64,000 nucleotides of DNA, taken from assembly GCA_017503075.1 (NCBI GenBank), contig JAFVTU010000019.1:62001-126000 (forward strand). Reading direction: 5' to 3'. A program made the position numbers and the translations under genes. This DNA is from Paludibacteraceae bacterium. GTDB taxonomy: Bacteria; Bacteroidota; Bacteroidia; Bacteroidales; Paludibacteraceae. Below are positions 49,598 to 57,478 of the stretch, one piece after another (the stretch's first letter is position 1; the number at the start of each line of letters is the position of its first letter). Below the pieces are notes generated by a model that saw only the letters and a program-made list of their open reading frames with translations, was not told where the DNA came from and did no database searches.

Positions 49598-50998
49598 ATG
49601 CTTGCCTCCCACCCCAAAATAGACCTTCCTATCCTCCACCTCGTAGGTGAGGAAGCTGATCGTCTCGGCTTGGAGTGCTATGTCATTGGCGGTTATGTAC
49701 GTGATATCTTCCTTCATCGCGACAGTACCGACATCGACGTGGTGGTCGTAGGTAGTGGTATTGACCTCGCACAAGCCGTAGCCAAACGCCTCGGCAAAGG
49801 GGCACACCTCAGCGTCTTTAAGACCTATGGTACTGCCCAAGTGAAGCGTGGTAAAATGGAATTGGAGTTTGTCGGGGCACGCCGCGAGAGTTACCAACAC
49901 GACTCCCGCAACCCTATTGTAGAAGACGGTACATTGGAGGATGACCAGAACCGTCGTGATTTTACTATCAATGCGATGGCTGTGTGTCTTAATAAAGACC
50001 GCTACGGCGAACTGCTTGATCCCTTCGGCGGCATTGCCGACATGAACGAGTGCACCATCCGCACCCCTCTTGACCCAGATATCACCTATAGCGATGACCC
50101 GCTGCGTATGATGCGTGCCATCCGTTTTGCTACCCAACTCGGGTTCTATCTGGATAGAGAAACTTTCGATTCCATCGAGAGAAACCGCGAACGAATCAAG
50201 ATCATCACTAAAGAGCGTATCGTAGAAGAACTCAATAAGATCATGCTATCGCGCAAGCCATCTGTGGGGTGGATATTGCTCGACAAGACAGGGCTCCTGC
50301 CGCTGATTTTCCCCGAACTCAGCGCACTTAAAGGTGTAGAGACCAAAGACGGCAAAGGACACAAAGATGTGTTCTTCCATACCCTGCAAGTGTTGGATAA
50401 TCTTGCGATGAAATCGGACAATTTGTGGCTTCGTTGGGCTGCATTACTACACGATATAGGCAAACCTAAATCCAAAGCATGGGACGACCATGCGGGCTGG
50501 ACCTTCCGCAACCATAACTATCTCGGCGCAAAGATGATTCCGCGTATCTTCAAGACCATGAAGATGCCGCAGAATGAGAAGATGCAGTATGTCATCAAGA
50601 TGGTGGACCTGCATATGCGCCCAATCAATCTCATCGAAGATACAGTCACCGATTCCGCTGTTCGCCGCCTTCTCTTTGAGGCAGGTAACGATATCGATGA
50701 CCTCATGCTCCTTTGCGATGCAGATATCACTTCGCGCAACGAAGAGAAAGTGCGTCGCTTCCACAAGAACTACGAACTGGTACGGCAGAAAATGATTGAA
50801 CTCGAGGAGAAAGACCGTATCCGCAATTTCCAACCGCCTGTGCGTGGCGAAGAGATCATGCAACTGCTAAATCTCGAACCTTGTGCCCGTGTGGGCGAAC
50901 TCAAAAACGCAATCAAAGATGCCATACTCGACGGCATTATCCCCAACGAGTACGAGGCTGCCAAAGCATATTTAATGAAGATAGCTAACCAAGAGTAG
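49598..50998 (+). CDS. cca: CCA tRNA nucleotidyltransferase with HD domain
   Basis: A 466-residue class II CCA-adding enzyme. GGYVRDIFLHRDSTDIDVVV is the nucleotidyltransferase motif with the catalytic Asp pair; RRDFTINAMAV, DPLRMMRAIRFATQLGFYLD and the neck region IKIITKERIVEELNKIM follow; the C-terminal HD domain has LLHDIGKPKSK and HNYLGAKM. It is needed here since tRNA-Met and tmRNA in this window lack an encoded CCA. The nadB start is 2 bp after its stop, so they form an operon. Confidence 0.93.
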   Translation: MLASHPKIDLPILHLVGEEADRLGLECYVIGGYVRDIFLHRDSTDIDVVVVGSGIDLAQAVAKRLGKGAHLSVFKTYGTAQVKRGKMELEFVGARRESYQHDSRNPIVEDGTLEDDQNRRDFTINAMAVCLNKDRYGELLDPFGGIADMNECTIRTPLDPDITYSDDPLRMMRAIRFATQLGFYLDRETFDSIERNRERIKIITKERIVEELNKIMLSRKPSVGWILLDKTGLLPLIFPELSALKGVETKDGKGHKDVFFHTLQVLDNLAMKSDNLWLRWAALLHDIGKPKSKAWDDHAGWTFRNHNYLGAKMIPRIFKTMKMPQNEKMQYVIKMVDLHMRPINLIEDTVTDSAVRRLLFEAGNDIDDLMLLCDADITSRNEEKVRRFHKNYELVRQKMIELEEKDRIRNFQPPVRGEEIMQLLNLEPCARVGELKNAIKDAILDGIIPNEYEAAKAYLMKIANQE

Positions 50999-51000
50999 TT

Positions 51001-52599
51001 ATGAAAAAGTATGATTTTCTCATCATCGGTGGCGGTGTAGCGGGCATGAGTTTTGCGCTCAAAGTGGCTCGCACACAGAAGTATCGCATTGCACTCTGCT
51101 GCAAGACGACCCTCGAAGAAACCAACACCAGCCGTGCGCAAGGCGGTATCGCCAGTGTAACCAACATGCTCGTAGATGACTTCGAAAAGCACATCCACGA
51201 CACCATGGTAGCAGGCGACTGGCTCAGCGACCCTGCTGCGGTGGAGCAAGTGGTGCGCCAAGCACCTAAGCAGATAGAGGAACTGGTCAATTGGGGTGTG
51301 AACTTCGATAAGCAAGCCGACGGCACGTTTGACCTTCACCGCGAGGGCGGACACTCCGAGTTTCGTATCCTCCACCACGCCGATGACACAGGCGCGGAGA
51401 TTCAACGCGGACTCATGGCTGCGGTACGTGCCAACCCATATATTGATGTATTGGAGAATCACTTTGCCGTAGAGATTATCACCCAACACCATTTGGGTGT
51501 ACGTGTCACTCGCCGCACACCCGATATTGAGTGCTATGGCGCGTATATCCTCAACCCCGAGACGGGCAAGATTGACACCTACCTTAGTCGTATCACGCTG
51601 ATGGCTACTGGTGGTACGGGAGCAGTGTATGCTACTACCACCAACCCTAATGTGGCGACAGGCGACGGCATCGCAATGGTCTATCGTGCCAAAGGTCTCG
51701 TCAAAGACATGGAGTTTGTGCAATTCCACCCAACTGCCCTCTATAACCCCACAGAGACGCACCCTGCCTACCTCATTACTGAGGCAATGCGTGGTTACGG
51801 AGGTATTCTCCGCCTGCCTAATGGCGAGGAGTTTATGCAGAAATACGATGCACGCCTCTCGCTTGCGCCACGCGATATTGTGGCACGCGCTATCGACAAC
51901 GAGATGAAGATTCATGGTCTTGACCATGTCTGCCTTGATGTTACTCACAAAGACCCCGAAGAGACCAAACACCACTTTCCCAATATCTACGCCAAGTGCC
52001 TCAGCATAGGCATTGATATCACGAAGGAGTATATCCCAGTAGCCCCTTGTGCGCACTATATGTGTGGCGGTATCAAGGTGGACTTAGATGCGCAGTCCAC
52101 TATCCGCCGCTTGTATGCGGTGGGTGAGTGCAGTTGCACGGGCTTGCATGGTGGCAATCGCTTGGCTAGTAACTCACTTATCGAGGCAGTTGTCTATGCC
52201 GATGCAGCAGCCAAACACTCGCTCAGTGTGATTGAAACTTACGATTTCAACGAGAATATCCCCGAATGGAACGACGAAGGAACCATGACCAACGAGGAGC
52301 ATGTGCTTATCTCGCAAGACATGCGCGAAGTGGGTCAAGTCATGTCCACGTATGTAGGTATTGTCCGCAGCGATTTGCGCTTGCGCCGTGCTTGGGAGCG
52401 CCTCGACTTGCTCTATGAGGAGACCGAAGACCTCTTCAAACGCGTGAAGGCCACCAAGGACATCTGCGAACTGCGTAATATGATCAATGTGGGTTATCTG
52501 ATTACCCGCCAAGCATTGGAGCGCAAAGAATCTCGCGGCTTGCACTACACCATCGACTATCCCAAAGGCCCCGACACCAACACCAACGAAGTGTGGTAA
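51001..52599 (+). CDS. nadB: L-aspartate oxidase
   Basis: A 532-residue FAD enzyme oxidising aspartate to iminoaspartate, the first step of de novo NAD synthesis. FLIIGGGVAGMSFALKVA binds FAD; TSRAQGGIASV, GGHSEFRILHHADDTGAEI, LMATGGTGAVYATTTNP, VQFHPTAL and APCAHYMCGGIKVD, then GLHGGNRLASNSLIE are the family's conserved blocks. The C-terminal helical domain is complete. No nadA/nadC is adjacent. A strong terminator follows 45 bp downstream. Confidence 0.94.
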   Translation: MKKYDFLIIGGGVAGMSFALKVARTQKYRIALCCKTTLEETNTSRAQGGIASVTNMLVDDFEKHIHDTMVAGDWLSDPAAVEQVVRQAPKQIEELVNWGVNFDKQADGTFDLHREGGHSEFRILHHADDTGAEIQRGLMAAVRANPYIDVLENHFAVEIITQHHLGVRVTRRTPDIECYGAYILNPETGKIDTYLSRITLMATGGTGAVYATTTNPNVATGDGIAMVYRAKGLVKDMEFVQFHPTALYNPTETHPAYLITEAMRGYGGILRLPNGEEFMQKYDARLSLAPRDIVARAIDNEMKIHGLDHVCLDVTHKDPEETKHHFPNIYAKCLSIGIDITKEYIPVAPCAHYMCGGIKVDLDAQSTIRRLYAVGECSCTGLHGGNRLASNSLIEAVVYADAAAKHSLSVIETYDFNENIPEWNDEGTMTNEEHVLISQDMREVGQVMSTYVGIVRSDLRLRRAWERLDLLYEETEDLFKRVKATKDICELRNMINVGYLITRQALERKESRGLHYTIDYPKGPDTNTNEVW

Positions 52600-52609
52600 A
52601 GCTCCCGCC

Positions 52610-52640
52610 TTTACACTTTACACCCTACACTTTACATATA
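52610..52640. repeat. 7-bp word array after nadB
   Basis: TTTACAC, TTTACAC, CCTACAC, TTTACAT in tandem. Confidence 0.65.
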
Positions 52641-52643
52641 CAC

Positions 52644-52671
52644 AGAGCACTTCACCCGAAGTGCTCTTTTT
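52644..52671 (+). terminator. Terminator after nadB
   Basis: Perfect 10-bp stem AGAGCACTTC (52644-52653) with GAAGTGCTCT (52658-52667) and a T-run. Confidence 0.9.
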
Positions 52672-52682
52672 GGTTACCCTCG

Positions 52683-52879
52683 TCTATAGCCTATCGCCCA
52701 TAGCCTAATAGGCACAGCTGTCCTATATATAGGCAATAAATAGTTTATCACTCATACTTCATCACTTATCACTCATAGTTCATAGTTTATCACTTATTTA
52801 TCCGCTACTCCTCCGCTATCAACTACGGTATATATACGGTTGATATACGGTACATACACGGTAGATAAACGGTATATTA
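52683..52879. repeat. Consecutive word arrays incl. five 11-bp ACGGTANATAT units
   Basis: The gene-free 52600-53025 is mostly word arrays: CCTATCG/CCTAATA type near 52683-52735, ATCACTCATAG type at 52744-52797, and five exact-length 11-mers at 52825-52879 (ACGGTATATAT, ACGGTTGATAT, ACGGTACATAC, ACGGTAGATAA, ACGGTATATTA). Then comes the next promoter. Confidence 0.75.
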
Positions 52880-52970
52880 GTATATGCACACCGTAGGAAC
52901 ATCGTATTTATCATATATTTACACTAATTTTACAAAATTATACAAAATTATACAAATACACCTCTAAATA

Positions 52971-53002
52971 TTTGTTGATATCATATATTTTTCGTACCTT
53001 TG
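52971..53002 (+). promoter_or_regulatory. Promoter of the 114-residue gene
   Basis: TTTG at 52971-52974, 20-bp spacer, TACCTTTG at 52995-53002. Confidence 0.75.
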
Positions 53003-53025
53003 CACCATCTTAATTCAAAATTACC

Positions 53026-53370
53026 ATGGCACGCACTACTCTCTCACATCCTTTCGACTCCATGTCTGGCAAACTCGCTTCCACAGACAAGATTGTCATG
53101 CGCACTCGCAATGGCCGTACTCACGCTTATGCTATCAAGCACCCGTATAAAGGTCCCGTTGCTCCCGAACGCCAACGCACTATCACAGCCTTTGCAGATG
53201 CCGTCAACCAAACCACAGTCATCTTGAATACTCCCGAACTTCGTACCGAATGGGAAGAGAAATTCGCTGCCTACCGCAAGAAAGCCGACCGATACCCTAA
53301 CTCATATCCAAAACCATACACCACCCTCCGCGGCTTCATTATCGGCTCCCTTATTCACTCTACTAAATAG
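53026..53370 (+). CDS. Conserved small Bacteroidales protein of unknown function
   Basis: A 114-residue basic protein beginning MARTTLSHPFDSMSGKLAS and containing VMRTRNGRTHAYAIKHP and a closing YTTLRGFIIGSL. This MART...GK...TLRG pattern recalls a small protein family frequent in Bacteroidales with no assigned role. Just before the conserved TLRGF end, a word array (about 53291-53332) encodes YPNSYPKPY, so the C-terminal linker may be repeat-derived. It has its own consensus promoter. Probably cytosolic; the Arg/Lys content would allow nucleic-acid contact, but that is speculation. Confidence 0.65.
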   Translation: MARTTLSHPFDSMSGKLASTDKIVMRTRNGRTHAYAIKHPYKGPVAPERQRTITAFADAVNQTTVILNTPELRTEWEEKFAAYRKKADRYPNSYPKPYTTLRGFIIGSLIHSTK

Positions 53371-53383
53371 AAAAACTATTCTA

Positions 53384-53415
53384 TTTGCAAATCTCACCAA
53401 AAAATTGTACCTTTG
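53384..53415 (+). promoter_or_regulatory. Promoter of the GIY-YIG nuclease gene
   Basis: TTTG at 53384-53387, 20-bp spacer, TACCTTTG at 53408-53415. It rules out the in-frame start at 53413 and supports the ATG at 53437. Confidence 0.8.
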
Positions 53416-53436
53416 CGGATTAAAATAAATAATCTA

Positions 53437-55515
53437 ATGACTACAGATGAATTCATACTAAAAGCAAAACAAGTGCATGGGGATAGGTATGACTACTCTA
53501 AAGCAGAATATATAGGCTATAAAGATGATATTTGTATAATATGTCCAGAGCACGGTGCATTCTGGCAGAAAGCAAAAAATCATTTATCTGGCTACGGATG
53601 TTCTATATGTTCAGGTAGAAAGAAAATGAGGACTATTGATTTTGTAAATAGAGCAAATTTAGTGCATCAAAATAAGTATGATTATTCTAAGACAGTATAT
53701 AAAGGAAATAAAGAAAAAATATGTATTATATGTCCAGAGCACGGTGAATTTTTTCAAAGAGCTAACAATCATTTAAGGGGAATTGGCTGTCCTCAATGTG
53801 GTATAATTAAGAGTAGTTCTAAACAAAAAATCTGGACAAAAGAAAAATGCTATGAGGCTGCACTTAAATATACTGATTTAGGTACTTTCTCTAAAGAATG
53901 TCAGGTGGCGTATGTAATTGCTCATCGAAATGGATGGATTATAGACTACACTTGGTTAAATCGAAAAAAACTTCCCAACGGATATTTAACAAAAGAACTC
54001 GTGATGAGCGAAGCTAGAAAATATAGTAGTTCGCACGATTTTATGGAAGGAAACCGTCAAGCTTATAATGCTGCTCGTCGTAGAGGTTGGATTAAAGAGT
54101 GCATTTGGTTTAAAAAACCAAGAAATGCTAAAAAATGGGATTATAATACTTGTTACGAAGAAGCATTAAAATTCACTTCTAAAATAGAATTTCGGAAGAA
54201 TGCAACTACAGCTTACTGCGTAGCTAGAAATCATGGTTGGCTTATAGAATATAAGTGGCTTAAAAACTATGATGAACTTTATGATCATGACGAATGTTTT
54301 GTCGAAGCTCAGAAATACTTATATTACAATGATTTCCGTGCAAATTCGCATCCATATTATATGGTTGCTAGAAAACGAGGTTGGTTAAGAGAATTTACAT
54401 GGTTAATCAAAGAATATGCAGAACCACATAATAAGAAATGGAATTACGATACTTGCTACGAAGAAGCAAAAAAATATGCAACGAAAGGAGCTTTTGGGAA
54501 AGGAGCAAGTGGAGCATATGATGTTGCAAGAAGAAATGGTTGGTTGTCGGATTACACATGGTTTCCTGATTTCTCATCATCAGATGCCAAAGTTGATAGC
54601 GTTTATTGTTATTATTTCAAAGAACAGAACGCAGTATATGTCGGAAGGACATTAATGTATCGTCAACATATTAGAGATGTAGAACACAATAATTACGAAA
54701 CAGATACGGTGTATAAGTTTGCACACCTAAATAACTGTACTATACCACAAATGCGTATTATTGAAGAATATTTAACAATACAACAAGGTAGAGAGCGAGA
54801 GGATTATTGGAGAAAACAATTTGAGACAGAAGGACGCACAATTCTCAACAAAGCAGCTACTGGCGGCAGAAGTAGTTCTATTGGAGCATTAGCTAGAGGG
54901 AAGTGGACTTTTGAGAAAGCATACAAAATAGCAAAAGCTTTTCAGACAGTTAATGATTTGTGTGAGGAATATGGATATCTTTATAAAATAGCAAAAGCAA
55001 AAGGATGGTTGGAAAAATTTGATTGGTTTAGAGGTAAAGAAATAAGGGTGGAGAAACAAACAAAATGGACTGAAGAGGTTTGTAGGAAGGAGGCTCTTAA
55101 ATATAATTCACGAAAGGATTTCCGTAAATATTGTAAGGGAGGATACGACAAAGCAAAAGAAATGGGATGGCTGCAAAACTATACTTGGCTTACTTACAAT
55201 AAACTACATTCAGAATGGGATTATAATAGTTGCAAAGAAGAGGCATCAAAATATCCTAACCGCAATACGTTTGGAAAATATGCCTATGGAGCTTATACCA
55301 GCTCAAGAAAGAATGGCTGGTTAGATGATTTTTATCCCATACCATTACGCAGATATTTTGATTACGACACTTGCAAAAGAATGGTGTCGAAATATCAATC
55401 ACTTAACGATCTATTAATTAATGATAGAAGTTTATATGAGTCAATTCGTAAAAAAGGGTGGTTAGATAATTTCTTTCCAAAAGATAAAACTACTAAAGAG
55501 AATAAAAATAAATAA
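53437..55515 (+). CDS. GIY-YIG nuclease with two zinc-ribbon-like modules and nine repeats
   Basis: A 692-residue protein. N-terminus: two DUF723-like modules (YDYSKAEYIGYKDDICIICPEHGAFWQKAKNHL...GCSIC and its copy, residues about 1-125), each with CPEHG and C-x2-C that could bind zinc. Then five repeats of about 42 residues with the pattern W-x2-x-C-x2-EA-x-KY...F...AY-x2-AR-x-x-GW-x4-TW, a central GIY-YIG domain (VYCYYF, AVYVGRT, YRQHIRDVEH, RIIEEYLT, TILNKAATGG, about 395-480), then four more repeats. The repeats resemble the homing endonuclease-associated HNH_repeat. GIY-YIG catalytic Tyr, Arg, Glu and Asn all appear present. The gene is AT-rich relative to its neighbours, suggesting acquisition. 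Confidence 0.85.
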   Translation: MTTDEFILKAKQVHGDRYDYSKAEYIGYKDDICIICPEHGAFWQKAKNHLSGYGCSICSGRKKMRTIDFVNRANLVHQNKYDYSKTVYKGNKEKICIICPEHGEFFQRANNHLRGIGCPQCGIIKSSSKQKIWTKEKCYEAALKYTDLGTFSKECQVAYVIAHRNGWIIDYTWLNRKKLPNGYLTKELVMSEARKYSSSHDFMEGNRQAYNAARRRGWIKECIWFKKPRNAKKWDYNTCYEEALKFTSKIEFRKNATTAYCVARNHGWLIEYKWLKNYDELYDHDECFVEAQKYLYYNDFRANSHPYYMVARKRGWLREFTWLIKEYAEPHNKKWNYDTCYEEAKKYATKGAFGKGASGAYDVARRNGWLSDYTWFPDFSSSDAKVDSVYCYYFKEQNAVYVGRTLMYRQHIRDVEHNNYETDTVYKFAHLNNCTIPQMRIIEEYLTIQQGREREDYWRKQFETEGRTILNKAATGGRSSSIGALARGKWTFEKAYKIAKAFQTVNDLCEEYGYLYKIAKAKGWLEKFDWFRGKEIRVEKQTKWTEEVCRKEALKYNSRKDFRKYCKGGYDKAKEMGWLQNYTWLTYNKLHSEWDYNSCKEEASKYPNRNTFGKYAYGAYTSSRKNGWLDDFYPIPLRRYFDYDTCKRMVSKYQSLNDLLINDRSLYESIRKKGWLDNFFPKDKTTKENKNK

Positions 55516-55519
55516 TAGT

Positions 55520-55858
55520 ATGGAATATCTGTCAATTATAATGGCTATAATTAGCTTAGTTGCAAGTCTAGTTACCTTGTTCGCAGTGTGGGGAAATATT
55601 TCAAATTATATTTATAATCTCAAAAACTTTAAGGACGGAGGAGTAAGAATTACCCACTATTCGGGAGAGTATAAAATATATAGTGGATTCCGTAAAAACC
55701 TCCTGTATAAATCTTCTGACAATATGGATGATTACATATGTTATAGGGGAGATGGGAGAATTGAGCAACATGAAAAAATAAAACGTTTTAGTGAGTGGTC
55801 AATAGCTCATAAGTTTCATGACATCCGAGTACCTAATTATCCTATTCGTTTATTGTAA
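55520..55858 (+). CDS. Small membrane-anchored protein next to the nuclease
   Basis: A 112-residue protein starting 4 bp after the nuclease stop, so almost certainly cotranscribed. Residues 1-30 form a membrane helix (IIMAIISLVASLVTLFAVWG); the rest is a soluble, aromatic-rich beta-type domain (GGVRITHYSGEYKIYSGFRKNLLYKS, then WSIAHKFHDIRVPNY). I do not recognise a family. It shares the AT-rich composition of the nuclease gene. A partner or immunity-like role is possible but unproven. Confidence 0.6.
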   Translation: MEYLSIIMAIISLVASLVTLFAVWGNISNYIYNLKNFKDGGVRITHYSGEYKIYSGFRKNLLYKSSDNMDDYICYRGDGRIEQHEKIKRFSEWSIAHKFHDIRVPNYPIRLL

Positions 55859-55884
55859 AATAGACTACTAAATTTCCCTAAACA

Positions 55885-55914
55885 TTGGATAAGTGCAAAA
55901 AAATATTACCTTTG
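55885..55914 (+). promoter_or_regulatory. Promoter of the second NlpC/P60 gene
   Basis: TTG at 55885-55887, 19-bp spacer, TACCTTTG at 55907-55914, 40 bp before the ATG. Confidence 0.7.
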
Positions 55915-55954
55915 CAGTACAAAACAAAATAGATAATAAAAACAAATATAATAT

Positions 55955-56800
55955 ATGTTTGCCATCAATCATTGCACAGTCACTCCTGTGCGCCAAGAGC
56001 CATCCGAAGGTAGCGAGCAATTGACCCAATTGCTCTTTGGCGAAGTATGCGAAGTCCTAGATCGTCTCCCCCGCTGGACCAAGATCCGTAGTACACTAGA
56101 CGGACAAGAAGGCTGGGTGGATTTTAAGATGCTCTCTCCTGCCTATAGCCTATCGCCTATAACCGATAGCCTACCAACCACTGTAGTGTCTGTCCCAATG
56201 GCAATTGCGACAGATATGGAGACGGGCGATGAGCTAATGCTCACCCTCGGTACACGCTTACCCAACTATGCTCACGGCACTTTCGAAGTCCTCGGCAAAC
56301 AATATCTGATAGACCCAAACTGCGTTTCTGGTTTAGAGGACGCCCTACGGGCTACAGGACGCTCGCAGGACGAGCTACAGGACGCGCCATTGGCGCTACA
56401 GGCGAGAGGCGAGGAGATATGCGCCATTGCGCAAACATTATTGAATGCCCCCTACCTCTGGGGCGGCAAAAATGCAATGGGTATGGACTGCTCAGGCTTT
56501 ACGCAAGTCGTGTATGCGACTCAAGGTATCAACCTTCTTCGCAATGCTCGAGAACAAATGACACAAGGCAAACTCGTTCCATCTTTAGCAGAAGCACAAC
56601 CAGGTGACTTGGCATTCTTCGACCATGCAGACCGTGATCCTAAGGCGACCAATATCTCGCATGTAGGATTGCTACTCGACAACAAAACAATCATCCACTG
56701 CTCAGGTTGCGTGCATATCGACGCCATCGATGAGCAGGGTATTCACCTGCATGATGGCGAACTAACCCACCACTTGGTACAAATCAAACGCTACCTATAA
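55955..56800 (+). CDS. NlpC/P60 peptidase paralogous to the epimerase fusion
   Basis: A 281-residue protein aligning end to end with the C-terminal part of the fusion protein at 23043-24956: an SH3-like module (NHCTVTPVRQEPSEGSEQLTQLLFGEVCEVLDR), a linker domain (LMLTLGTRLPNYAHGTFEVLG) and NlpC/P60 with Cys in MDCSGFTQVVY and His in ISHVGLLL. It starts precisely where homology to the fusion begins and has no signal peptide, unlike the fusion. Two linkers are repeat-derived: SPAYSLSPITDSLPTT (array 56138-56182) and SGLEDALRATGRSQDELQ with more following (array 56338-56402). gamma-D-Glu-mDAP endopeptidase activity is inferred. Confidence 0.87.
   Translation: MFAINHCTVTPVRQEPSEGSEQLTQLLFGEVCEVLDRLPRWTKIRSTLDGQEGWVDFKMLSPAYSLSPITDSLPTTVVSVPMAIATDMETGDELMLTLGTRLPNYAHGTFEVLGKQYLIDPNCVSGLEDALRATGRSQDELQDAPLALQARGEEICAIAQTLLNAPYLWGGKNAMGMDCSGFTQVVYATQGINLLRNAREQMTQGKLVPSLAEAQPGDLAFFDHADRDPKATNISHVGLLLDNKTIIHCSGCVHIDAIDEQGIHLHDGELTHHLVQIKRYL
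56138..56182. repeat. 7-bp word array inside second NlpC/P60 gene
   Basis: CCTATAG, CCTATCG, CCTATAA, CCGATAG, CCTACC in tandem, in frame, at the same linker where the paralogue has CCAATAT words. Confidence 0.75.
56338..56402. repeat. In-frame array of three mini-palindromes separated by TACAGGAC
   Basis: GGAC, GCCCTACGGGC (56342-56352), TACAGGAC, GCTCGCAGGACGAGC (56361-56375), TACAGGAC, GCGCCATTGGCGC (56384-56396), TACAGG. Three different perfect palindromes, one constant 8-bp spacer, all in the reading frame of the peptidase. Confidence 0.9.
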
Positions 56801-56811
56801 ATCTTTTGGCT

Positions 56812-57426
56812 ATGCGCAGAGCTATCTGCATACTCATATTATCTCTGATAACCATCTATGCATGGAGCAATAATCATCAAAAATCCACGATTCCATCGCA
56901 AGATATGCAGTTCATAGAGCAGGTAGAACTACAGGTAAAAGATAATGATACATTCTATCTCGCGCATATGCACAATATATATGTGTACCCTAAACTTACA
57001 TTCAGCAACAAACAGCAAGAGCGGTTCTATTGGAAGACGGTTCGTGATGTAAAAAAGACTTTACCATTTGCTAAGTTACTGACGAAGGAGATGGTATTTG
57101 CTGATCAACAGTTGGCTAAGATAGCCGATCAGAAAAAACGCAAACAGTGGTGGAAGAAGTACGAAAAATATCTATTCAAGAAATACGAAAAAGACTTCCG
57201 CAAGATGACTGCCTCACAAGGGCAAATGCTCATGAAGCTCATGGATCGCGAAAGTGACCGTACTAGTTATGAGATCATCAAGCACTATCGAGGCAAAGCC
57301 AGTGCTAATTTTTGGCAATTTATTGCTAAACTCTTTAAAAATGATCTAAAAGAAGGGTATGATGCAGAAGATAAGGATCGCATCGTGGAGCGAGTGATCA
57401 ACCTTGTTGAAGCGGGACAATTATAA
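56812..57426 (+). CDS. DUF4294 protein
   Basis: A 204-residue exported protein. Signal peptide AICILILSLITIYAWS; core VYPKLTFSNKQQERFYWKTVRDVKKTLPFAKLL typical of DUF4294, a Bacteroidota-specific family of unknown function; then a Lys-rich helical stretch and DRESDRTSYEIIKHYRGKASANFWQFIAKLF, also conserved. The ATG at 56812 is preferred over a TTG at 56806. It follows the NlpC/P60 gene by 11 bp and is closed by a perfect terminator, so the two form one transcript. Confidence 0.85.
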   Translation: MRRAICILILSLITIYAWSNNHQKSTIPSQDMQFIEQVELQVKDNDTFYLAHMHNIYVYPKLTFSNKQQERFYWKTVRDVKKTLPFAKLLTKEMVFADQQLAKIADQKKRKQWWKKYEKYLFKKYEKDFRKMTASQGQMLMKLMDRESDRTSYEIIKHYRGKASANFWQFIAKLFKNDLKEGYDAEDKDRIVERVINLVEAGQL

Positions 57427-57453
57427 AAGGAGTGATACGTGTATCACTCCTTT
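57426..57453. terminator. Bidirectional terminator between DUF4294 gene and rfbB
   Basis: Perfect 13-bp inverted repeat AAAGGAGTGATAC / GTATCACTCCTTT with a 2-bp centre (57439-57440), immediately after the DUF4294 stop and 26 bp from the converging rfbB stop. Confidence 0.8.
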
Positions 57454-57478
57454 CTGCATAGCAAATATTGAACAGGAA

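Noticed and set aside
50770..52056. 428-codon frame antisense to cca/nadB
   Set aside because: Fully covered by two clear genes with all catalytic motifs; the antisense product has no recognisable features.
52744..52879. CRISPR-like look of regularly spaced repeats
   Set aside because: Units are 11 bp or shorter with no spacers of 25-40 bp and no cas genes nearby; other word arrays in the window fail the same test.
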